Made by a program: the position numbers and the translations under genes. Below, piece after piece: positions 55,320-64,000 of a stretch of DNA of 64,000 bases. This stretch comes from Ciona intestinalis (taxonomy: Eukaryota; Chordata; Ascidiacea; Phlebobranchia; Cionidae). The first letter of the stretch is position 1, and each line of letters begins with the position of its first letter. Under the pieces are notes generated by a model. The model ran no database searches, was not told where the DNA came from, and saw only the letters and a list, made by a program, of their open reading frames with translations. The stretch lies in the NCBI RefSeq assembly GCF_000224145.3, contig NC_020179.2:550571-614570 (forward strand), given 5' to 3'.

Positions 55320-55429
55320 TATTCGCTTTTTAACAAGCTAAAACATCATCTTTTTGAACTGAACGTGTTATATGTTGGTTAGGAATAGAAAATTTACTAA
55401 GATTAATCATTTAAGTTGCAGTATCATGA

Positions 55430-55502
55430 TATACCTGCATCGAGCTTTGATGCCGTTACCCTCTGGTACGCGACATACACTGCTACCATTATGCTACGAC
55501 GA
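55430..55502 (-). repeat. SINE head fragment
   Basis: TGCATCGAGCTTTGATGCCG and TGCTACCATTATGCTACGAC resemble the SINE head. Confidence 0.45.
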
Positions 55503-56033
55503 TTACGTGACGATTAAAACAACACAAAATTCATTTGTTGTTTTTTATTTAAAATGAAGTAAAATGTTAGAAATGAGATTTTGAAATTTTCAGACCCGTC
55601 TTTTGATTTTTGTTCACATTTCAAACGTAATGTGTATAGCATTTACATTTAATACATACAAGAACTAACATTTGATAAGTGTTGTCACAATGTATAGTAA
55701 CGAGACTTACAACACATTGAGTATATGCGATGCTTGCATGATATAACACGGTAGTTACAAGCTTGGTTGCGCAAACGTTATACCACGAAAACCGCGTGAA
55801 TAACTTTTCGGCTTTTTCGGCAGTTATGTGCAAAATGTATAACGAGAGGTATAAAAACAAAATACGTTTAGGTTTTTAAACTTTCATTATTTTGTTTCTC
55901 AACACCGACATTATGCTGATCGTTTGCGATGGAAAATGTGGAGTAAAACAAATAAAACTTTAACGATCAAAATAACACATAGAAATACAACAAATAAACG
56001 AACATAAAATTTTAAATTTGTAAAACAAAATTC

Positions 56034-56233
56034 TGTAGTAGGGTGTGATAAAATATGACACGTTTTCATTCTCCTTTCTCGCCTCATTTAGTAGTAAACA
56101 AAGAATATTTACAGAATTATAAAACAGAAGCCAATAAGAGAATCTAAAATGGCGTTGTGAATTGTTAAAAACACGATTAGGAAATATGGGATACAGATGC
56201 TTGCGGTTTTCCACCTTACCCTACAGTGCTATA
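56034..56233 (-). mobile_element. MITE-B copy
   Basis: GTAGTAGGGTGTGATAAAAT and CCACCTTACCCTACAGTGCT: better-kept ends of the diverged subfamily. Confidence 0.68.
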
Positions 56234-56310
56234 TAATGGAATTGAGGTTAATAATATAATATGATTGTGCTTTATGTGTAAGACAATAATATCTTATGAA
56301 AATCGACATT

Positions 56311-59300
56311 TTAACAACATTTTGGTGCGATTAACACTTCAATATCAGTGTCGGGCGGCATCACGCCGAATCCTAAATGTGTAAGATCAAACGAAGGAGG
56401 TTTTGTATTAGAATCAACAAACTGTACGTTAAAATGACCTAACATCGCTAGTACTGCAAGTTTAATTTCAATTAATGCAATATGACGTCCTGGGCAACGA
56501 GTCACGCCATAACCAAATGTCATAATTGCTCTTGACACGGCTACCCTCTGTCCGTTCTTCGTGAACCGTGACCTTGGTTTGAGCTGCCCGAAAAATTTGC
56601 GACCGTCTGTGTTGAGGTAGGGCGAGGAAGCATCACTGTCGGTCGAACTGCAGCTTGAGCTCGTATCGTCAACTGATACGAGAAAACGATCGTGCACGAA
56701 ATCCTAAAAAATGGTTCGGTCAAATGAGGTTCATATCAAAAGGCATATATCTTAGTATGAAATAACACGACACGGCCTGAAGCGTTTGGACATTATTGAT
56801 AAAAACAGACGCGAGAATATCAATGAGCGCATTAAATACAATTATATGTTAAAACAGCAACATGAATACCGAAAGATCACGATTATACCTTATATTGATT
56901 CAAGTTTAACACGTAAACAATTTTGAGCATTTTGTCCGCGTGTTAAGTTTGTTCGAGCGTGGCGGTTAAAGGGTTAAAAGCTTACCTGCGGGTTTTCGTA
57001 TATGTCCTCGTCCATGTGTGTTACAGGGGCAAAGAAAGCCGTATAGTCCCCTCTTCTTACAGAATACTGTTTACCGTCTGAGGTTTTAATACTTTCATCT
57101 CTTGTGGCTTTTCTTATGCTCATACTGGCTCCAGTTAAACGCATGGTCTCACGCAAACACCCGTCTGAAAGCGAAATAAATCTTATATACCATCCGTGGC
57201 ACGCAATACACCCATTATGTATGACTTGACACGAGAATTGGAAGTTTTATATTTACCAAGTATGACCAGTTTGTCTAAATCCTTCCGTTCAATTTGAAGT
57301 ATATCTTTCATCGTTGGCCAGCCCTTTTCTTCTGAGCGAACAGAGGAATGCTTCATTTTCTGTCGACGTAGTTGTTCGTATTCTTCAAGAACTGCACGTT
57401 TTGCATCGGGATTCGCAATGAGATAAAACAATGTCCAAAAAAGCGCAGGTGTTGTATTCGCCTGTGCCGCCCACAGAACGACCATGAGGTGCCGAGCCCG
57501 TTGCTTTAGAAACTCTGTGTTGTAAACATATCAAAATTAAACATCCGCGCCATGCGGCAAAGCGGTTACGGGTTGTTTAAGTTGCCTGTATTAAAAAAAT
57601 TAAAAACACACATTTTTTTACTCATAAAGTTACATATGTGGTGACTCGTAAGCGGGCACGAGGTTTATGAAACAGAACACATGTATTGTAACGGCTGTTG
57701 TTTTCCCGCCACGTAAGTACAAGCCAAATTTATTTATTCATAAAGTAAAGGGACCATGGATGTGGCCGCTACTAACATTTCTAAACCATTTACACGGTGA
57801 ATTGTAAAACCGGACTTGCTGGTGAACTTAAAGGAATTTTGAAATGTAGTGAAGCATTACGTGCTAAGCTGGAAATGTGTCAAAAACCAAGCAAAGAGTT
57901 TAAGAATTTCCCCCGGGCGCTAAAGGCGACCTTTGAAACTATGTTTTATCTTAACCATTAACTGGCAGAATCCCTGGCATAAAATTTATAAAAATAAATA
58001 AATTGTTGGAAAAACAGTACGGTAAGTTATAAAGAATGCAGTGCATGTTATAATTGGTAAATACCAAAAATTCGTGCTTTTCACCAATTGGTACATCCGG
58101 TATTTATTCATATTCATGTTTGCTTTTACTTAAACTGTACTTCACCACCAACGTTTAAATGAGATGTTTTATGCGGAACTTAAGTGTATTAGGAAAAAAA
58201 GTAAAACAAATGACAAAATACATTATAGGGTGGGGGGAGATGGGACATCTTTAAAATATATTTTCTCGTTTCATTTTTAAGTAAACAATGATCATAGACC
58301 GTTGTTAAATAATGGTTTAAAACACGATCAGAATATTTGGCAACTATGTGGTAAAGGCGTCCCACCTCCCCATCCAACTATATTACATTATATGCGAGTT
58401 TTCTTACCAAGTTTTGGATTAACTTTGACAATATCATCGATTAACTTTGAAACATTCTCTCGTTTCGACCAATCTAATTCCTCCATCATTTTTAAGAAGA
58501 TGCCTCTTGCTTTTTTGGTCTCCGGAAGCAAATGAATCGGTATGCGATCGACCAGAAGTGCTGATCCCTTGAAGTAGGTCTTGAAGACGTCGTAAGTTCT
58601 TTCCGTTTCTTCGGATGCTCTCTCGTAGTCCGGGAGTGATCCGAAAAGAAGATTGAAAGTGATATCGAAGATCAGTTTCTTGCTGAATTCGTGAAGTTTT
58701 ATCTGTTAAAAAAATGAGAATTGTTTTGACGGTTGATAAATTATATGAACTGTACTGGAAAGGATACATTTTACACTTAAAGTTCAAACGCGATATTAAA
58801 ATGATTCATTTCCGCAATATAAATTCCCTTTACCCGCAAAAAATGTAACTAAAATAGCAGGTGTGGTCGCGTTAGCATTCTATTTCAATTAGTGGTCAAC
58901 CCACACCTGCAAAATTCTAAAGGTAAAAATTATGAATCAAAATTGCTTCATATAATGCGTATGATATGCCATGTATATATCTTAAGGAGAATTAATCTCG
59001 GTTAATCGCATAGCTTGTCTAAATTAGTGGTTGCACAATTTTTAAGTCCATAATTATCTGCCGCAATGCCAAACTATTAGCACGCGCCTGGTAAGGCAAC
59101 GGATATCACATAACACTCGAGATTATAGGAATTTGTCAAGCGCATTTTTCGGACTTCAGGTCTAACTAACCGGTTTATGATGATTCATCGTATGTCCGAG
59201 CGTTCGGTGCAAAGCGTTGACCACCACGGGTTTACATGACGAGCACAGAAGATTGAGCTGCATAGATCCGCGTAGATTTTTCTCAATTGAGTGCGTCAGT

Positions 59301-61889
59301 TTTTTCTGCACGTCAGCGGCGGGAGATAGAACTTGATCCGGATTTTTTGGTTTCCCGTTTTTTGGAAAGATTTCCGCTAGGTGTTCGTGGTTATGAATAC
59401 TGTGCGGACTCCCAACCATTCTGGTCACGAAATCGCCAATAATTTCTTGGTGGCCCAAAAACTTAGCTCTTTCAAGGCTACGAACGTCTAAGGGGTTCAT
59501 GAACACGTGTGTGTCCCTGTGGAGTAAATAAGTGTTTTTGAATTAAAATTGTATTAGACATTGTATTTAAAATGTTTTTTTTTTAATATTGTATTTAAAA
59601 ATACATTGTGAAATAGTGGTAATCGCGCATATTTCTGACAGCAATTGCTCCAACCCTTCAGTACATTATAGGTTGTTTGAACTTCCGAAACAAACGAAAA
59701 CTCCCCGAAATAATCACCCAAAAAGTTGCATTCATGGTAACTCGAGAGCGGGGACGAAGTCCGTGTAATGAAACACCTGTTTTATACAACGGCTGTCGTT
59801 GACCCACAACGCGAGGATAAATAGGTTTCATTTATTCATACTGTTTTAAATTGTAGTAACCATGTGTAAGTATGAGTATAAATTTAAAGAATCTAATAAA
59901 AACGTTTACAAAATTACCACATAGTTTTTTACATTATAAAATGAAAGCAATGCAAAATTAATACCACAATTATAGAAGACGCACAAATTCAATGATAAGA
60001 CGTAACTCAAGGCCTTAAAAGCTACGGGAAGCTGCGTCTTTAAACATCATTGAGACAGCGATTAATTCCGCTGGTTAAGCATGAACGGCAATTGTAGCAA
60101 ACAGTCTTGAACGGTATAGGCTATACACGGTTTTTAATGCATTACGAAACACACGGTCAAAGTGCATTTTTTGTACAGGCCTAAAACATTACCCAAAGCT
60201 GTACATTTGTACAAAAATAACCGACTTTTACACAAGTGTTTTTTATATATTTGGCATAACCGTTATTTAAATATTTTTTAAATATTTTTTTCCTACATTT
60301 ATGTTTAGATTCACATTATTTTTTAATATTGAACAAATAATTAATTTGAATAAAGAGTTTGCAAAAATTATCGCGTTTGTAAACCGTATAATATGACCTC
60401 AGGCCTTATTTGCTTCGCTATACATAGGGCGTCAACACATTTTCGGCGCAAGACTGAATTTTTTTCATTTCTTTGCGACGCAAAATTTTGTAGAAAATGC
60501 TTATCTACTATTTGCCTGCACCTGCCTGTAACGCTATATCCCTCACGGTGAACAATGCCTGCATTCATGCAGCACGGTCACGGTGCAGAGCGCGCTATTA
60601 CATAATGCAGGAAAATGCGCTGAAAATACAAGCATATACATTTCTTACCATCCTGCAAGTTTGATTGTAAAAACGTCGCCAAATTTCGACTGAAGATTTC
60701 TTAAGTAATTCAACGGATCTTTACCGAAGTCAAGAGCCGCCCCAATGAATGGAAGTGTGTGGTTAACCAAAGGTGGTTCACCTTGTCGCCTGTTCAAATA
60801 AGCAAGTTATTTAAGCTATTTATGTGTAACTTGCTTTATTCTCGAGTGGCGGGTCAACAACAGTCGTTATAACATGGGTGTTCTATTTCACACACCTCGT
60901 ACCCACTTACGAATACTCATGTATAGTAGGGGTGGGAAAAGTTGGGACACCTTTAGCACATAATGTCTAAATATCCTAATCGTGTTTTAAACAATAAACA
61001 ACGGTCTATGGGAGCCGCGAGAATGCAGTTTTATAATTCTTTGAATGTTCTTTGTTTACTACCAAATGGAATGAGAAAATAGAATAAAAATGTGTCCCAT
61101 CTTCCTCACTTTAATATACGTAACTTTATATTTAATCAGTAGATCTAACCACAAAATTCCGCGTTTCACCTAACATGGCATGTTAAGCATGTTAACATTA
61201 TATATAGTGGGGTGGGGGAATATGGGACACCTTTTCAGTCTATTTTCTCGTCCCATTGGGTAGTAAACAAAGAACATTCAAAAAATTATAGAACTGTATC
61301 CTCACATAAACCGTTGTTAATTGTTAAAATCACGATCTGGATATTTAGATATTATGTTTTAAAGGTGTCCCGTCTTCCCCCACCCCTACTATATTGTAAA
61401 TCGCGGTAAAGGTACTCCGTGCTTCCTTTTTATCGTTCCATTCGGTAGAATACAAAAATATTTTACGAAATTATATAACCGTATCCTCACGATTATATAA
61501 TAGCGTTGTTAAAAACATGATTTGCTGATTACAGTACCCATTTTTCTCTTAAAGAAAAAAAGATAAAAAGTATTAATGATGGCGTAAAGATATTTTCCAA
61601 TAGTTATAATAAAAACGAAATAAATAACCAGAAAAAAAACTTAAACAAATATTTTGTTTAAAAATTTATTTAAATATTTTTTATTCTTATTAATTTTTTT
61701 TTAAATAAATGACTGTAACTTGAACACGTGGGCTAATATATTTTCTATTTGAAATGTAATTAACTATACAGCGGCCATCAACACTTTGCTATATTTGTAA
61801 ATAGTATTTGCGTATTACCTCCGACGTTGGAAAAACACAATGCTGAGAAGACAGAGATTGAATAAAGCGAGTCCAATACTCCAATACAT
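56311..61889 (-). CDS. CYP7/CYP8-like cytochrome P450
   Basis: Haem monooxygenase anchored in the ER. Relatives are sterol 7-alpha/12-alpha-hydroxylases (CYP7, CYP8B) and prostacyclin synthase (CYP8A). Seven exons: 61819-61889, 60649-60789, 59171-59516, 58408-58702, 57257-57514, 56986-57164, 56311-56703. All in phase; 560 aa (family ~500). Hydrophobic N-terminal anchor (3-21); RRQGEPPLV and LPFIGAALDFGKDP as in CYP7; I helix WAAQANT (299-305), the CYP7/8 form that lacks the usual acid-Thr pair; ETMR (376-379) as ExxR; PVTHMDEDIYENPQ; haem loop FGYGVTRCPGR with Cys500; LGFGVMPPDTDIEV at the end. A Ser/Asp-rich insert (444-457) lies between the PERF-like segment and the haem loop. A CACAG acceptor lies 19 nt before the ATG. 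The exact subfamily and substrate are open. Confidence 0.93.
57546..57735 (+). repeat. SINE copy
   Basis: CCGCGCCATGCGGCAAAGCG head start, reduced middle, tail GCGGGCACGAGGTTTATGAA; between P450 exons 4 and 5. Confidence 0.7.
58224..58382 (-). mobile_element. MITE-A copy, shortened
   Basis: ATTATAGGGTGGGGGGAGAT and CACCTCCCCATCCAACTA; about 35 bp of core missing. Ends 26 bp from P450 exon 4. Confidence 0.8.
59637..59840 (+). repeat. SINE copy, head missing
   Basis: GACAGCAATTGCTCCAACCC, GGTTGTTTGAACTTCCGA, tail to TTTCATTTATTCAT; between P450 exons 2 and 3. Confidence 0.65.
60822..60920 (-). repeat. SINE tail copy
   Basis: AACTTGCTTTATTCTCGAGT to CACTTACGAATACTCATG, directly against the next MITE. 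Confidence 0.62.
60922..61117 (+). mobile_element. MITE-A copy
   Basis: TATAGTAGGGGTGGGAAAAG and CATCTTCCTCACTTTAATA; P450 intron 1. Confidence 0.83.
61202..61393 (-). mobile_element. MITE-A copy
   Basis: ATATAGTGGGGTGGGGGAAT and GTCTTCCCCCACCCCTACTA. Opposite in orientation to its neighbour 85 bp away. Confidence 0.84.
61402..61550 (-). repeat. MITE-B copy, diverged
   Basis: TCGGTAGAATACAAAAATAT and GTATCCTCACGATTATA; third element of a cluster in P450 intron 1. Confidence 0.5.
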
Positions 61890-61908
61890 ATTCCCACTCG
61901 AGTTGAAA

Positions 61909-61916
61909 CTGTGAGC
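61909..61916 (-). promoter_or_regulatory. Probable trans-splice acceptor of the P450 gene
   Basis: GCTCACAG on the minus strand, 19 nt before the ATG at 61889. Confidence 0.38.
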
Positions 61917-62856
61917 ACCAAATGTTTGAAATATAGTCTAAGTTGCATTCGCATATGTCAATGAACTCAAACTGATAAAAACATCGAAGCAAGCTTAAAT
62001 ATCTCTTTCCGTTAACGTGCATGTAACCGCAAGTCCCTTTTTCGCTAACCTAGCCAACCTGCTTTACGAGTGTTATTTTCTCCTAAGGGTATTTAGCGGT
62101 CAGCGTCAGTTTTAACGTAACTTGAGGTATTTTGGTCCGCCATTCGCGTCGGCGGAGCTAGAAATACGTAACCGTATTATGAGAAAATTCCAGGAAAATT
62201 CTTTCGAAACAGAGTTGTATGGTACGATAAATGAAAACCGTTAGCAAACAATAAACCACATTTCCGTAACTTGTTTTTAACAATTAACAACGTTCTTTTA
62301 GAGACGTGTGGTTACGTGAGGCTCGCCTAACGCTGCGCTATAGTAGCAGCATCGAGCCTCGAACCCGGGATAAGAGCCAGACGACTACCCACTTTGTTAC
62401 GGCGTCGGTTTTTATCAAATAACTGTTTCCCAAACTTTGATAGAACATCCAATTGTGTAAGTCATTGTGTAAGTCATTGTAATAAAGTAGTACGACTGAA
62501 CAAAATTGTAAAACGACATGAAAAAGATTTGCACAGCGCGCTTTAGCCTTATTAAAACAATTCATATAAATGAGAAGTTGAATGAAGTGTATACGAGATA
62601 CAAATCCGTGGCCATTTATTGCATGTTACAATAAATATTATTTCCGGCCTATTATGTATATGTTCGCTGTAGGTAAATAGTCTAAACAGACATATCACCT
62701 GTGAAGAACTGTAGTTAAATTTGTAGTGAGGTTTCACATTGAAGCTGTTACGACCATATACCCTAGCAGTAGGTATATCTGTTGGTCTCACTAAAAAAAT
62801 TGAAAAAAAGTACCACTGAAAAAAAATAACGTAAAAAAATGTGGGGTTTCTAAGTG
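61917..62856. other. Intergenic, small Pro-rich gene to P450
   Basis: About 0.95 kb; contains a MITE-B half copy near 62221-62320 and a SINE head. The P450 upstream region lies at the left end. Confidence 0.4.
62336..62415 (-). repeat. SINE head fragment
   Basis: GTAGCAGCATCGAGCCTCGA and GTTACGGCGTCGG; B-box region kept, tail absent. Confidence 0.55.
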
Positions 62857-63996
62857 TTAACGCGGGACGTGTGTGAACGAAGAAAAACGCGGGTTTCTTG
62901 GGTAGAATTGTTGGTGTTGGGCAAAGTTTCTTGGGTAATTAGGGTGCGGTGGTCTGAACGTTGAACTTTGTGGGTTAGGCCTTGGAACATAGGGTGGGAG
63001 GTTGTATAATCCGTTCGGTTGGTTTCTGTTAGAAAATACGTTTATATGCAAACAATAAGGGATTAGATGCACATGATTTCACAGTCAGTGTTCCTTTAAA
63101 ACTAAAAAAAAAATTCCAAATAGTAAAATTAAAGCTATCATAGCAAATTTGAAAGAATTTTTTAGTGTTTTTAACCATAAGTTGTGTTTGGACCACAGTT
63201 TCTCTTAATTACCAATACTTGTTAAGGTTTTCAAAAGTATAAATAAAAATCTTGTTTTTAAAAAGGGCGAGGTCTTGCATTGACGTTCCAGGTGACCTGT
63301 GGTTTAGGCTTGAGCTGGCACATTGCAAAATTAAAAAACTATTTTCCATTCCATCTGAATATTACTGCTGGTATAAATGGTAAAGACCACTATGTGAATT
63401 GTAGCTGTAACTCACCTTTTTTGCAATAAAATTTAAATTTTTTTCGAAAAATAAATTGTCAAAAAATATTTTTTTTTATCTTTGATACTTACTGCACTCT
63501 TGGGTTAACATTACTCGCTTTTACCCGTTGCTGACAGAAACGCAGCTGTTCCAATTTCCGTAGTATATAACTGTGAATAGAGGGGTGACATAGTTTATAT
63601 TTGAACTAAGAAGCGTGGGGTCCAAAACATGCGGCTGATAGCACAATATATGCAGTTTCACGGCTCAATGAAAAAGAAACATTCAATATTTTATAAAGGA
63701 TTTTCAGAGTAAAATTAGCATTGGGTGGCCTATAAGCATAGTTAAGTGTATGGATATAACACAACGGACAAATGATATAAAAACACTGGAAAAAAACATT
63801 TAAAAAAACACAAACATTTTAAAACCCCCAAAAAATAAAACAAACATTTTAAAAACAAAAAAAAAAAAACTTGAATATACCTTCTAGTTCGTTCAATTTG
63901 TGGCCTAACAGAAAGTTTATAAAGTTGTATTTCATGAGCGCATTTCTCAGCGTGTTCTATCTTCAACGATCGGTTTAAATACTTCACTTTTAGCAT
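62857..63996 (-). CDS. Small Pro-rich protein, four exons with an 18-nt microexon, possibly 5'-partial
   Basis: Not recognised. Proposed exons 63881-63996, 63493-63570, 63297-63314 and 62857-63025 join in phase to 126 aa. The first ATG lies only 4 nt from the window edge, so the gene may start further right. The N-terminal half is basic and helical (EHAEKCAHEIQLYKL, RKLEQLRFCQQRVK). The last exon is rich in Pro, Asn, Arg and Phe (YVPRPNPQSSTFRPPHPNY, then HQQFYPRNPRF) and ends at a clear stop. The 18-nt exon is the weak link; it is supported by AG and GT signals and matching phases only. No signal peptide or known domain is visible. Function unknown. Confidence 0.5.
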
Positions 63997-64000
63997 GATT

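Larger units (their letters stand above)
53626..56310. other. Intergenic, P450 3' end to Patched-like start
   Basis: 2.7 kb with three MITE copies, a tRNA-like relic, an assembly gap and no supported gene. The Patched-like promoter should lie at the left end. Confidence 0.45.

Overview
The window is AT-rich animal DNA with spliced genes, short introns and many small repeats. It looks like a solitary ascidian of the Ciona type. The reasons are compact genes with GT-AG introns, a cholecystokinin/cionin-type receptor, a tRNA-headed SINE, a swarm of ~200 bp inverted-repeat elements, and AG acceptors lying 2-19 nt before several start codons, as expected for spliced-leader trans-splicing. Species assignment is inference. 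All gene models were built by hand from reading frame, splice signals and phase; every listed junction keeps the frame.

Layout, left to right. (1) 149-5155, minus: SLC9B2/NHA2-type Na+/H+ antiporter, 3' end outside the window. (2) 6566-11568, minus: three-exon PH-domain protein. (3) 11.6-18.6 kb: no convincing gene, but a clean hAT-type MITE with 8-bp target duplication at 14450-14900. (4) 18600-20571: a divergent pair of intronless genes, a TPMT-like methyltransferase (minus) and the Golgi GTPase ARL1 (plus). (5) 23574-30549, minus: atypical protein kinase C, 13 exons, with PB1, pseudosubstrate and kinase parts but no C1 zinc finger. (6) 31302-38626, minus: CCK/cionin-type GPCR, 11 exons. 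(7) 40038-41695, minus: four-exon basic protein of unknown function. (8) 42814-53625, minus: Patched-related 12-TM protein, 17 exons. (9) 56311-61889, minus: CYP7/CYP8-like cytochrome P450, 7 exons. (10) 62857-63996, minus: small Pro-rich protein, possibly open at its 5' end.

Eight of the ten genes are multi-exon and minus-strand; TPMT-like and ARL1 are the intronless pair. The genes do not form one pathway: ion transport, Golgi traffic, polarity kinase, neuropeptide reception, sterol-related membrane protein and P450 are neighbours without obvious joint function. Repeats dominate the non-coding part, mainly about 28 copies of one MITE superfamily (densest from 32 to 62 kb) and more than 30 SINE copies or pieces. 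I saw no CRISPR array, no rRNA, no intact tRNA and no retrovirus-like element.
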